Shown here: positions 8,456 to 16,738 of the stretch, piece after piece
Layout: each line of letters opens with the position of its first letter
Numbering within the stretch: the first letter of the stretch is position 1
NCBI GenBank assembly: GCA_016208425.1
Contig: JACQYA010000040.1
Location: 1 to 64,000 of the forward strand
Reading direction: 5' to 3'
Length of the DNA: 64,000 nucleotides
Source: Betaproteobacteria bacterium
GTDB taxonomy: Bacteria > Pseudomonadota > Gammaproteobacteria > Burkholderiales > Rhodocyclaceae
Notes under the pieces: generated by a model
Database searches by the model: none
Told to the model about the DNA's origin: nothing
What the model saw: only the letters and a program-made list of their open reading frames with translations
Made by a program: the position numbers and the translations under genes

Positions 8456-8842
8456 TCAGCTGCAACTGGCGGGCGCGTCGCCGTCCTTGGCGCCTTTTTG
8501 CAGGAACGCCTTGACGTCGTCGAGCAGATCCTGGTCGGGCACCTCGGCGAATTTTGCCGCCGCCTGGTTGGTGGCTTTGATGCTGGCGCGATACGGTTTA
8601 CCAAAATACTGCTTGACCGTCTCCTTGCCCTTGGCGTGCTTGTCGGCCTGAAGATAGGCGGCCCAGTCGGCCTTGACCTTGTCGTTCGGCGCGATTGGCT
8701 TGGGCATTTGCGCGGTGTGACAACTGGTGCAGATCTGCCGGTAATACACCCGGCCACGCTTCCAGTCGGCATCGTAGGCCACAGCGCTGCCGGCGGCGAC
8801 GGAGCCGAGCACGGCGGCGATCAACATGAGGGAACGTTTCAT
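8456..8842 (-). CDS. Periplasmic monoheme cytochrome c
   Basis: 128 residues with a cleavable signal (about 1-22) and one heme site, CTSCH at residues 38-42. The GKPYRAS.K segment and the final helix (DLLDDVKAFLQKG) give a small class I-like fold, and the protein ends in a Cys-containing tail (ASCS). The ATG follows AAGGAGTTCCC. It lies 78 bases after the second cytochrome b gene and 77 bases before the transporter gene. It is likely a soluble electron shuttle for the octaheme cytochromes or the sulfur enzymes of this cluster; the true partner is not shown. Confidence 0.85.
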   Translation of the reverse strand: MKRSLMLIAAVLGSVAAGSAVAYDADWKRGRVYYRQICTSCHTAQMPKPIAPNDKVKADWAAYLQADKHAKGKETVKQYFGKPYRASIKATNQAAAKFAEVPDQDLLDDVKAFLQKGAKDGDAPASCS

Positions 8843-8920
8843 GGGAACTCCTTGTTGCAAAGTTGAGATAAGAAAGCAAAGCCTGGTAAGCGACCGGTGC
8901 CGGCGCCGGATTTCATTCCT

Positions 8921-9553
8921 TCATTTCGCTGCCGGAGCTCCGGTCTCTTCGTCGCCGACTTCTTCCCAGCCGGTAATCATCGCCTTGATGTGCGACGTGG
9001 GCGTGTGCCCGGCGGTGGTCAGGTAAACGTGGGCGATCAGGAAGATCAGCATCATGAAGGCGGCGACGGTGTGAAAGAAGGCGACCGTTTCCAGGCTGAG
9101 GTATTTGTCCCAACCCCACGCCGTCCAGTTGTCGTGCAAGATGTAGAACCAGCCGGTGACCCAGATCAGCGGGCTGATGAACAGCAGGACGCCGAGGTAG
9201 GCGAGCCGCTGGAGCGGATTGTGCTTTTTCAGGCGCGTGGCGCGGAACGGGTGCGGCGCGTCGGTGAAAATCCCCAGCGCGTAGTATTTGATCATCGCGT
9301 CGACCTTGGCCAGCGTCGGGATGTACTGCTTCCATTCGCCGGTCGTGAAGTGCCAGAAGATGGCGAACACCCACAGGCCGACCAGCGACCACGCGGCGAT
9401 GGTGTGGTAGCCGGCCGCCCGCTCGAACCCGAACAGCCGGTAGGCGCCGTGCACCTCGAAGCCGGTAGTCAGCAGGGTAAGGACGAGCAGCATCTGAGCC
9501 CAGTGCCAGAAACGCTCGAAACGCTTGAAAACGTAGATTTTTGTCGCGGACAT
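8921..9553 (-). CDS. Cytochrome b561-type membrane subunit, partner of octaheme cytochrome copy 2
   Basis: 210 residues. The ATG is preceded by AGGAGGAAG, which overlaps the end of the octaheme gene (2-base gap), so the two are translationally coupled. Four membrane helices with the b-heme histidines (FWHWAQML, YHTIAAWSL, FFHTVAAFMM, IAHVYLTTAG). It is a clear paralogue of the protein at 5318-5911, with near-identical starts (VFKRFERFWHW against IFKRFERFWHW) and the same KHNPLQRLAYL loop. It differs by a longer, charged C-terminal tail. Predicted to pass electrons between quinone and the octaheme cytochrome. Confidence 0.9.
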   Translation of the reverse strand: MSATKIYVFKRFERFWHWAQMLLVLTLLTTGFEVHGAYRLFGFERAAGYHTIAAWSLVGLWVFAIFWHFTTGEWKQYIPTLAKVDAMIKYYALGIFTDAPHPFRATRLKKHNPLQRLAYLGVLLFISPLIWVTGWFYILHDNWTAWGWDKYLSLETVAFFHTVAAFMMLIFLIAHVYLTTAGHTPTSHIKAMITGWEEVGDEETGAPAAK

Positions 9554-9555
9554 GA

Positions 9556-11175
9556 CTACTTCCTCCTGCTCATGACGATGCGCAATGCGCCGTGGATCAG
9601 CACGCCCAGCAGCGTCGCGGCGGCGGCCAGCCAGCCGGCGATGTCCAGCCAGCGCTTCTGGCTGTGCGACGGCATGTAGATGCCGTCGATGCCCTTCAGG
9701 CGGCTGTCCGCCGAATGACACTCGGCGCAGGCGAGCGCCTTGTCCTTGGGCGCCACCATGTGGGTGATCGGCCAGAACATTTCGGTCTTGATGAAATCGA
9801 CCTTGCCCGAGAAGGGGGCGCCCATGTTCTGCATGCCGTCGGCGATGGCCTTCTCCCATTCGAGATTTTTCCAGAAGCCGATATCATCGTTGCCTGCCGT
9901 GTGCGGCATGACCAGCGTCTTGTTGATCGGGTCGAATGGCTGGACGCCGCGCATGACTTTCATCGGCCAGATCATCGAGCGCCCGTCGGCCGGCGAGCCG
10001 CCGATGCGGTTGACGCCGGTCGGGACATCGGATTTTTCGACCTTGTCGCCGAGCAGCGTGTAGCTGATGTCGCCGTTGAACCAGCGGTATTCGGGCTTGA
10101 CCTTCTCGCCGAGAACGAAATCGCCTTTGCGCGTATCGTAGATGACGTGGTTGTGGTCGTCCTTCCTCGTCATGTGCTTACCGTCGGCGCCCTTCTGGCC
10201 GGCCGTCGACCAGTCCCAGGACATCTTGGTGGCGACGCCGCCGCGCGCGAAGGTGGGAACGTGGCAGGTCTGGCAGGCGATCTTCTCGGCGTGGGTGTTC
10301 AGGCGCGCTTTTTCCTTGTGCGGCGTGTTGCCGTGGCAGGCCTGGCAGGTGGCCGGGTTGCCCTGACCCATCTTGCCGCGAATATGGGCGCCGTGCTTGT
10401 CGGTCGCCGTCGGCTTGTAACGGCTGCCCGGCACGTCGTGGGAGGAAGTGGCGTGGCATGTGGCGCAGGTAAAGTCCAGGCCGGTGGCGTCCATATGGAT
10501 GTCGAGATCCTTGTCGGGCGCCGCCAGAGAGCTGTCCATGTCGCCATGCTTGACGCCGTCGCCGCCACCGCCGAAGAAGTGGCAGGCGCCGCAGGTGTCG
10601 CGGCTGGTTTTGCCGATCTTCTGCGCGATCTTGGCCAGGTCGGGCGGCTTGACCATGTTGCCCGAACCGGGAGGGGTTTCGACGGGCTTGTACGCCGGGT
10701 GCCCGGCCAGCCCCGGCAATTTCTTGTAGTTGCCGGTCGTATCGTGACAGACGAGGCAATCGACGTTTTCCTCGGCGGCGAAGTCAAAATTCTTGTCCTT
10801 CCAGCCGTAGCCTACGTGGCAGGAAGTGCAGAACGGGTAGTTTTGCGAGATGGATATACAGAAGTTGTTGAGAACATTTTTCTTGCCCAGGCGCTGCTGG
10901 TTGTCCGGGTTCAGGAATTCCCAAGTCCAGTGTTTGGTGCGATGCACTTGCCGGGCGGCTTCCGTGTGGCAGGAAAGACAGGCCTTGGTGACCTTTGGCC
11001 CGGAATCGAACGTCCCCTGCAACTGCTTGAACTTGCTGTGGTCGGCCGTACTGTCCAGTCTTACCGGTGGCGCTTCCTTTGCTTCCTTAATTTCGGCGGC
11101 AGCGAAAGCCCCCGCCGAAATCAGCCACAAGCCGGCCACTACCCCCTGCCATCGACGTGTAGTCGAGTTTCTCAT
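9556..11175 (-). CDS. Octaheme c-type cytochrome, tetrathionate-reductase (Otr) family, copy 2
   Basis: 539 residues from an ATG behind GAGGGGGAG. Signal sequence (about 7-27), then eight CXXCH sites: CLSCH (66), CTSCH (116), CLVCH (140), followed by CGACH, CATCH, CQACH, CQTCH and a distant CAECH. A C-terminal membrane helix (AAAATLLGVLIHGALRI) ends in SRRK. Spacing of hemes is the same as in copy 1, as is the extra Cys (NNFC, residue 106) before heme 2 and the DTT..Y.KL segment after heme 3. It starts the run octaheme cytochrome, cytochrome b, cytochrome c, transporter, rhodanese. The link to thiosulfate genes is stronger for this copy than for copy 1. Real substrate could be tetrathionate, thiosulfate, nitrite or another oxyanion. 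Confidence 0.9.
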   Translation of the reverse strand: MRNSTTRRWQGVVAGLWLISAGAFAAAEIKEAKEAPPVRLDSTADHSKFKQLQGTFDSGPKVTKACLSCHTEAARQVHRTKHWTWEFLNPDNQQRLGKKNVLNNFCISISQNYPFCTSCHVGYGWKDKNFDFAAEENVDCLVCHDTTGNYKKLPGLAGHPAYKPVETPPGSGNMVKPPDLAKIAQKIGKTSRDTCGACHFFGGGGDGVKHGDMDSSLAAPDKDLDIHMDATGLDFTCATCHATSSHDVPGSRYKPTATDKHGAHIRGKMGQGNPATCQACHGNTPHKEKARLNTHAEKIACQTCHVPTFARGGVATKMSWDWSTAGQKGADGKHMTRKDDHNHVIYDTRKGDFVLGEKVKPEYRWFNGDISYTLLGDKVEKSDVPTGVNRIGGSPADGRSMIWPMKVMRGVQPFDPINKTLVMPHTAGNDDIGFWKNLEWEKAIADGMQNMGAPFSGKVDFIKTEMFWPITHMVAPKDKALACAECHSADSRLKGIDGIYMPSHSQKRWLDIAGWLAAAATLLGVLIHGALRIVMSRRK

Positions 11176-11305
11176 CGCTCCCCCTCTTGGTTTTCTTGAA
11201 CTACCTTCGCTCGGCTCCAGGCGTGGCGCACGAACCCGGCGCCCGGCCGCATTTTTTAACGGTACGGCCACCCGCTTCCGGCGTCAGGGCACCCGCAAAT
11301 GCATG

Positions 11306-12160
11306 CTACTCGCCGCGTAGCGATCCTGCAATGCGAATGTGGCGCGCGGTATCTCTGTCGGCGTGAAATAGCGCCAAGGCGTTGGCCGATGTGGCGGACG
11401 CGGCTTCCTCGACGGAAATGCCGCGCAGTGCCGCGAAAATGGCGGCAATGCGCGGCAAATACCCGGGCGAGTTGCGCGCGCGGCCGATAAATTCGGGCGG
11501 GATGTCCGGCGCGTCGGTTTCCAGAACGATGCACCCGATCGGCAAGGTGGCCGCCAAGCGCCGGATGCGGGTTGATCCCGGGTAGGTCATGGCGCCGCCG
11601 AAGCCGAGCTTGAAACCGAGTTTGATGAATTCGTCCGCTTGCTGCCGGCTGCCGTTAAAGGCGTGCGCGATGCCGCCGCACACGCGGATACGGCGCAAGT
11701 CCTTGAGCGCGGCGTCAAGCGCGCGGCGGGTGTGCAGGAGAACGGGCAGATCGAAATCCCGGGCGATTTTCAGTTGCTCGACAAAGAAGGCTTCCTGGCG
11801 CGCCGTATCGAAATCGGGAACGAAGAAATCGAGCCCGATCTCGCCGACGGCGACCGGCGGATGTTCTCCCGCCAATTCTTGCGCGATCCACGCGCGCAGC
11901 GTCGCCAAGTCGGCCTCTTCCGCGCGTTCGGCGCAAATGGGGTGGATACCATAAGCCGGGACACAGGTCGGATAGCGCAGGCAACACTCGCGCACGGCGG
12001 CGAAGTTGCCCGCCCCGACAGCCGGCACGACAAGAGCCGCTACCCCCGACGCGAGCGACCGGGACACCACCGCGTCCCGGTCGCCGGAAAATTCGGCGGC
12101 ATCGAGGTGGCAGTGGGTGTCGATCAGGCGGGCGGCGATCGCGGGCGCCGCCTTGATCAC
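11306..12160 (-). CDS. TatD-family metal-dependent hydrolase
   Basis: 284 residues, GTG start that overlaps the stop of the upstream hydratase gene (GAGTGATC), indicating coupled translation. Metal ligands of the family are present: HCH at 16-18, Glu in VGEIGLDF, His in LLHTRRA, His in IAHAFNG and Asp in ETDAPD. The family are TIM-barrel enzymes with 3'-5' exonuclease or D-aminoacyl/DNase activities in the cytoplasm. An open frame continues upstream of this start, but it lies in the hydratase gene in another frame. Which TatD paralogue this is (TatD, YcfH, YjjV) cannot be told from the sequence alone; the short insert pattern is closest to YjjV-like proteins. Confidence 0.85.
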   Translation of the reverse strand: MIKAAPAIAARLIDTHCHLDAAEFSGDRDAVVSRSLASGVAALVVPAVGAGNFAAVRECCLRYPTCVPAYGIHPICAERAEEADLATLRAWIAQELAGEHPPVAVGEIGLDFFVPDFDTARQEAFFVEQLKIARDFDLPVLLHTRRALDAALKDLRRIRVCGGIAHAFNGSRQQADEFIKLGFKLGFGGAMTYPGSTRIRRLAATLPIGCIVLETDAPDIPPEFIGRARNSPGYLPRIAAIFAALRGISVEEAASATSANALALFHADRDTARHIRIAGSLRGE

Positions 12161-12954
12161 TCGTCCCCCGCGAACCGCGCCGGGCGCTTCTCGAAGAAGG
12201 CGGCCAGCCCCTCGGAGAAATCGGCGTGTACCCCGCACGCCGCAAACGAGTGTTGCTCGGCGAGCAACTGCGCGGCCAGCGAGTTGTCGGGCGACCGGTT
12301 GATGAGCGCCTTGGTTCGCCCCAACGCTTCGGCCGGACCGCCGGCCAGACGCTGCGCCAGCTTTTGCGTTTCGGCCGCAAGGTCGCCCACGGGCACGACG
12401 CGATTGACGAGCCCCAGCTCGCGGGCGCGGGCAGCGTCGAAGCGGTCGCCGAGCAGGGCGATTTCCATCGCCTGCTTGAGGCCGACCTGGCGCGGTAGCG
12501 ACCAGGTCGCGCCACCGTCCGGCGATAGCGCGATGTGGCAATAAGCGAGCGTGAAGTAAGCGTTGTCGGCGGCGACAACGAGATCGGCAGCCAGCATCAG
12601 GGATAGCCCGAAACCGGCCACCGCGCCGTGCACGGCGGCGATGACGGGCTTCTCCATCGCCTTGAACTGCAGCACGGAGGCATGAGCCGACGCGATGGTG
12701 TTTTCCAGCAGCGGCCGGCGCTTCTGCGGCGGGAGCGCGAGTTGCGCGCGAAACCACTTGAGATCCCCGCCGGCCATGAAGTGCTCGCCCGCGCCGCGCA
12801 GGACGACGACGCGCACGTCCGGGTCGAAAGCGGCGCGGGAACTGGCCGCACGCAGGTCGCCGATCATTTCCAGGTCGAGTGCGTTGAGCGACTCGGGGCG
12901 GTTGAGCGTGAGCGTGGCGATACTGTCCCGAACTTCATATATCACGGCGGCCAT
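12157..12954 (-). CDS. Enoyl-CoA hydratase/isomerase family protein
   Basis: 265 residues, ATG with GGAG upstream; an upstream in-frame ATG would lack a site. The crotonase fold is clear: NRPESLNALDLEM near the start, oxyanion-hole segments HFMAGGDLKWF and HGAVAGFGLSL, and ADLVVAADNAYF. The region that carries a catalytic Glu in typical hydratases (PEI..GTIPGAGG) reads YCHIALSPDGG here, so that Glu is absent. This resembles the PaaG/isomerase-type relatives, and a delta-isomerase or other crotonase reaction is as likely as hydration. It sits between dadA and tatD in one orientation with short gaps, so it may be cotranscribed with the stringent-response gene spoT. Confidence 0.8.
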   Translation of the reverse strand: MAAVIYEVRDSIATLTLNRPESLNALDLEMIGDLRAASSRAAFDPDVRVVVLRGAGEHFMAGGDLKWFRAQLALPPQKRRPLLENTIASAHASVLQFKAMEKPVIAAVHGAVAGFGLSLMLAADLVVAADNAYFTLAYCHIALSPDGGATWSLPRQVGLKQAMEIALLGDRFDAARARELGLVNRVVPVGDLAAETQKLAQRLAGGPAEALGRTKALINRSPDNSLAAQLLAEQHSFAACGVHADFSEGLAAFFEKRPARFAGDE

Positions 12955-12984
12955 GATGTCTCCGTTTCCCACGTTGTCGCCGCC

Positions 12985-14250
12985 TCACCCGAGCAAAAAC
13001 CCGAGCCGGCTGTCCGGCGGTTTGCCGCCGACGATGTCGGCCAGCGCGCGGCCCGACCCGCAGGCCATCGTCCAGCCCAGCGTGCCGTGGCCGGTGTTGA
13101 GGTAAAGATTGCCCACGGGCGAGCGGCCGATGAAGGGCATGTTGGACGGCGTCGCCGGCCGCAGGCCGGCCCAAAACACGGGGTCGCCGCCCGGGCGCAA
13201 ATCGGGGAACAATTCGTTCGCGCGCCGCATCAGAGCCTGGCAGCGAACGTCGTTCAACCCGGTGTTGTAACCGTTGAATTCGGCGGTGCCGGCAATACGC
13301 AAGCGCTGGCCGAGGCGGGAAAACACCAGTTTGTGACCGTCGTCGGTCAGGCTGACGGTCGGCGCCACGCTCGTCTCGCCGAGCGGCAAGGTCGCCGAAT
13401 AGCCCTTGGCCGGATAGACCGGCAGGTGGATACCCAGCGGACGCAGCAGCGGCGGCGTGTAACTGCCGAGCGCGGCGACGTAGGCGTCGGCGCTCAGGCG
13501 CTCGCTTTCCCGTTCGTTTCCCCGAGCGCTTTTTACCACCACACCGGCCACCTTGCCGCCGGCCGTCTCCAGCCTTTCGATCGCGCTGCCGTAACGGAAA
13601 ACGACGCCCTGCGCGGCGCACAGCGCGGCGAGATTTTGTGTGAAGCGCAGCGCGTCGCCCGATTCGTCGGCGGCCGTATAGTCGCCGCCGACCAGCAACG
13701 GGCGCGCGGCGGCCAGCGCGGGCTCGATGGCGACGCAGCGGTCGGCGTCGACCGTCTGCCGCGCACAGCCGAACTCGCGCAATACCGCCGCGACGGCCGT
13801 CGCCGACGCAAACTCCCGCGCGTCGGTATAAACATGCAGGATGCCGCGCTCCAGATGGTCGTACTCGATGCCCGTTTCGGCGCGTAGCGCCTGGAGCTGG
13901 CCACGGCTATAGAGCGCCAGTGAAACGATGTTGCGCATGTTGTCGCGCGTGCGCGCCGGCGTGCATTCGCGCAGAAAGCGCAGGCTCCAGCCGAACAGCG
14001 CCGGATCCCAGCGCAGGCGGAAGAGCAGGGGCGCATCCTCGCGCCCCATCCAGGCGAGCGCGCGCAAGGGCGCATGCGGGTTGGCCCACGGCTCGGCGTG
14101 CGATACCGAGATCTGTCCGCCGTTGGCGAAGCTCGTTTCCTGCCCGGCGGCGGGCTGCCGGTCGAGCACCGTGACGCTATGCCCCGATCTGGCCAGATAC
14201 CACGCGCTGGTGACGCCGATGACGCCGGCACCGAGGACGAGAATTTTCAT
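12985..14250 (-). CDS. dadA: D-amino acid dehydrogenase, FAD-dependent small subunit type
   Basis: 421 residues. It opens with the FAD-binding GAGVIG motif at residues 7-12, followed by SAWYLARSGHSVTVLDR, and then ETSFANGGQISVSHAEPWANP, a hallmark of DadA. The C-terminal part has GLRPATPSNMPFIG and the closing NTGHGTLGWTMACGSG. DadA oxidises D-amino acids (mainly D-alanine) to 2-oxo acids at the inner membrane and passes electrons to the respiratory chain. The start is preceded by GGAGTAAGGA, which overlaps the end of spoT; the two genes are 3 bases apart and surely cotranscribed. No alr/dadX racemase is next to it. Confidence 0.9.
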   Translation of the reverse strand: MKILVLGAGVIGVTSAWYLARSGHSVTVLDRQPAAGQETSFANGGQISVSHAEPWANPHAPLRALAWMGREDAPLLFRLRWDPALFGWSLRFLRECTPARTRDNMRNIVSLALYSRGQLQALRAETGIEYDHLERGILHVYTDAREFASATAVAAVLREFGCARQTVDADRCVAIEPALAAARPLLVGGDYTAADESGDALRFTQNLAALCAAQGVVFRYGSAIERLETAGGKVAGVVVKSARGNERESERLSADAYVAALGSYTPPLLRPLGIHLPVYPAKGYSATLPLGETSVAPTVSLTDDGHKLVFSRLGQRLRIAGTAEFNGYNTGLNDVRCQALMRRANELFPDLRPGGDPVFWAGLRPATPSNMPFIGRSPVGNLYLNTGHGTLGWTMACGSGRALADIVGGKPPDSRLGFLLG

Positions 14251-14253
14251 TCC

Positions 14254-16485
14254 TTACTCCCGTTCGCGGCCGATGCGTACCACATCCGGGATGCGGCGCA
14301 GGCTGCGTATCAGTTGGGCGAGATGCACGCGGTCGGATACCTGGACAATAAAGTGCAGCTCGGTGTACAACCCGGTGTTCTTCTCGTCCATCGTAAAGTG
14401 TTCGATGTTCGATCCCGCTTCGGAAATGCCGGTGGCGACGCGACCGAGAACGCCGCGCATGTTTTTCGCCGTAATTTTGATGCGCACGTTGAACAGTTTG
14501 CCGGACTCCGCTTCCCACTCCACGTCTATCCATTTTTGCGGCTCGTTGCTGCGCGATTTGCGGATCACCGGGCAGTCGTGCGTGTGGATCAGCAAGCCTT
14601 GACCCTTGCGGATCGAACCGATGATCGGGTCGCCGGGGATCGGCTGGCAGCACGGCGCGAGCTGGATGGCCATGCCTTCCGTGCCGCGAATGACCAGGGG
14701 AGCGAGCGGCGCCGCCGTGCCGTCTACCGAACGCGGCGACTCGTCGCCGGTCAGCAGGCGGCGGGCAACGACCGCGGCCAGACGGCGGCCTTGCCCGATG
14801 TCGGCAAAAATCTCCTTCATCGTCTTGTTGCCCGAATCGCGCAACACCTGTTCCCAGGCGAGAGCGGGAACTTCGGGAGGCGCGACGCCGAGCGCACGCA
14901 ATTCCTGGTTCAGCATGCTCTCGCCCAGCGATCCCGACCCGTCGTTCTGCATCGTCTTCAGGAAATGGCGGATCCGGTTGCGCGCGCGCCCTGTCCTGAC
15001 ATAACTCAGCCAGGCCGGGTTCGGATGGGCGTGTTCGGCGGTAACGATCTCGATCTGGTCGCCGTTGCACAGCTCGGTGCGCAGCGGCATCACGTCGTGG
15101 TTGATGCGCCCGGCGACGCAGCGATGGCCGACGTCGGTGTGCACGGCGTAGGCAAAATCGACGATGGTCGAGCCGCGCGGCAGCGCCATGATCCTGCCTT
15201 TTGGTGTAAAAACGTAAACCTCGTCGGGGAAGAGATCGACTTTGACGTACTCTAGGAATTCCGAGGAATCGCCGACCGTGTGCTGTAGTTCGAGCAGCGA
15301 TTGCAGCCATTTGCGCGTCTTGAGCTGCAAATCGGCGCCGCTCTCCTCGCTGTCTTTGTACAGCCAGTGCGAGGCGACGCCCTCCTGAGCGACATGGTGC
15401 ATGCCTTCTGTGCGGATCTGCACCTCGACCGGCGTCCCGTAGGGGCCGATCAGCGTCGTATGCAGGGACTGGTAACCGTTACCCTTGGGGATGGCGATGT
15501 AGTCCTTGAACTTGCCGGGGACGGGCTTGTACAGCGAATGCAGCGCGCCGAAGGCGAGGTAGCAGGTCGGAATATCGCGCACGACGACGCGGAAGCCGTA
15601 AATATCGAGCACCTGCGAGAAACTGAGGCGCTTTTCGGACATTTTCCGATAAATGGAAAACAGGCTCTTCTCGCGTCCGAACACCTGCGCGTCGATGCCG
15701 GCTTCGGCCATTTTGCCGCGAATGCCGTCGAGAATGCGCGACAGCAGTTCGCGCCGGTTGCCGCGCGCGGCCTTTACCGCCCGCGCCAGCACGCGCGAGC
15801 GCAGCGGGTGGATATGCGCGAAGGAAAGATCTTGCAACTGCCGGTAAAGCTTGTTCAGCCCGAGCCGGTTGGCGACGGGCGCGTAGATCTCCAGCGTTTC
15901 GTGGGCGATGCGGCGCCGTTTTTCCGGGCGCACGGCCGACATCGTTTGCAGGTTGTGCAAGCGGTCGGCAAGCTTGACGAGCACGACGCGCAGGTCGCGC
16001 GCCATCGCCATCAGCATTTTTCGGAAATTCTCGGCCTGCGCTTCCTGGTAGGACTGGAATTCGATCTTGTCGAGCTTCGAGAGCCCGTCGACCAGTTCGG
16101 CGACCGGTTTGCCGAAAGTACCGGCAATTTCGGCTTTGCTTACCGACGTGTCTTCCATCACGTCGTGCAGCAAGGCGGCGATAACGGTTTGCACGTCCAT
16201 CCGCCACTCGGCCATCGCGCCGGCGACGGCCAGCGGGTGCGTTATGTACGGTTCGCCGGACAGGCGCGTCTGTCCTTGGTGCGCCGTTTCGCTGAAACGG
16301 TAGGCTCGGAGAACGAGATCGATTTCTTCCGGCTTGAGGTAAGCCAAGTTGCCGACAAAGGCCGCGAGAGCCGGGTTATCGGGCGGTGGTGATCCGCAGG
16401 CGGCGGATACCGGCGCGCCCGCAAGGTCGGGGGTGTTGGCAGAAGCGTTGGCAGAAGCGGCGGCGGGCGCGGTGCTCGAACCCAT
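14254..16485 (-). CDS. spoT: Bifunctional (p)ppGpp synthetase/hydrolase
   Basis: 743 residues. Domains in order: an Ala-rich N-terminal extension (1-35), an HD hydrolase domain with ALLHDVMEDT (His107-Asp108), a RelA/SpoT synthetase domain (VPGKFKDYIAIPKGNGYQSL), a TGS domain beginning VFTPKGRIMALPRGSTIVDF, a helical region, and a C-terminal ACT domain. The intact HD site indicates (p)ppGpp hydrolysis; the synthetase part also looks complete. It controls the stringent response in the cytoplasm. The gene order gmk-rpoZ-spoT is standard, with rpoZ 29 bases upstream. Here dadA follows instead of the often-seen downstream partners. Confidence 0.95.
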   Translation of the reverse strand: MGSSTAPAAASANASANTPDLAGAPVSAACGSPPPDNPALAAFVGNLAYLKPEEIDLVLRAYRFSETAHQGQTRLSGEPYITHPLAVAGAMAEWRMDVQTVIAALLHDVMEDTSVSKAEIAGTFGKPVAELVDGLSKLDKIEFQSYQEAQAENFRKMLMAMARDLRVVLVKLADRLHNLQTMSAVRPEKRRRIAHETLEIYAPVANRLGLNKLYRQLQDLSFAHIHPLRSRVLARAVKAARGNRRELLSRILDGIRGKMAEAGIDAQVFGREKSLFSIYRKMSEKRLSFSQVLDIYGFRVVVRDIPTCYLAFGALHSLYKPVPGKFKDYIAIPKGNGYQSLHTTLIGPYGTPVEVQIRTEGMHHVAQEGVASHWLYKDSEESGADLQLKTRKWLQSLLELQHTVGDSSEFLEYVKVDLFPDEVYVFTPKGRIMALPRGSTIVDFAYAVHTDVGHRCVAGRINHDVMPLRTELCNGDQIEIVTAEHAHPNPAWLSYVRTGRARNRIRHFLKTMQNDGSGSLGESMLNQELRALGVAPPEVPALAWEQVLRDSGNKTMKEIFADIGQGRRLAAVVARRLLTGDESPRSVDGTAAPLAPLVIRGTEGMAIQLAPCCQPIPGDPIIGSIRKGQGLLIHTHDCPVIRKSRSNEPQKWIDVEWEAESGKLFNVRIKITAKNMRGVLGRVATGISEAGSNIEHFTMDEKNTGLYTELHFIVQVSDRVHLAQLIRSLRRIPDVVRIGRERE

Positions 16486-16514
16486 ATCTGCGCACCACGT
16501 TGCCTTAGGCCCGG

Positions 16515-16721
16515 TCAGCCGTTGGCGCGTTTGAGAATTTCCACCCCGTATCTGCCCAGAGCCAGTTCGCGCAGGGCGATAACGGTCGGCTTATCCCGGC
16601 CCGCGTCTACCTGCGGCATGGCGCCCAAAGTGATCTGGCGGGCGCGATAAGTCGCCGCCAGCGTCATCTGGAAACGGTTGGGGATGCGGTGCAGACAGTC
16701 GTCTACGGTCACTCGTGCCAT
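16515..16721 (-). CDS. rpoZ: RNA polymerase omega subunit
   Basis: 68 residues, typical length for beta-proteobacterial omega. Motifs: [18 protein letters not shown] at the start and [13 protein letters not shown] in the middle. Omega helps fold and assemble the beta' subunit of RNA polymerase, and in proteobacteria forms part of the ppGpp site. A ribosome site (AGGA) precedes the ATG by 8 bases. It lies 17 bases after gmk and 29 before spoT, so the three are one operon. Confidence 0.95.
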   Translation of the reverse strand: MARVTVDDCLHRIPNRFQMTLAATYRARQITLGAMPQVDAGRDKPTVIALRELALGRYGVEILKRANG

Positions 16722-16738
16722 GGCAAAATCCTAACAAA

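Noticed and set aside
3636-11175. Naming the octaheme proteins as proven tetrathionate reductases
   Set aside because: The family label is secure but the substrate is not; membrane anchoring and cytochrome b partners differ from the characterised enzyme.
12161-12757. N-terminal extension of TatD
   Set aside because: It runs in another frame through the hydratase gene; the TatD family starts at the overlapping GTG.
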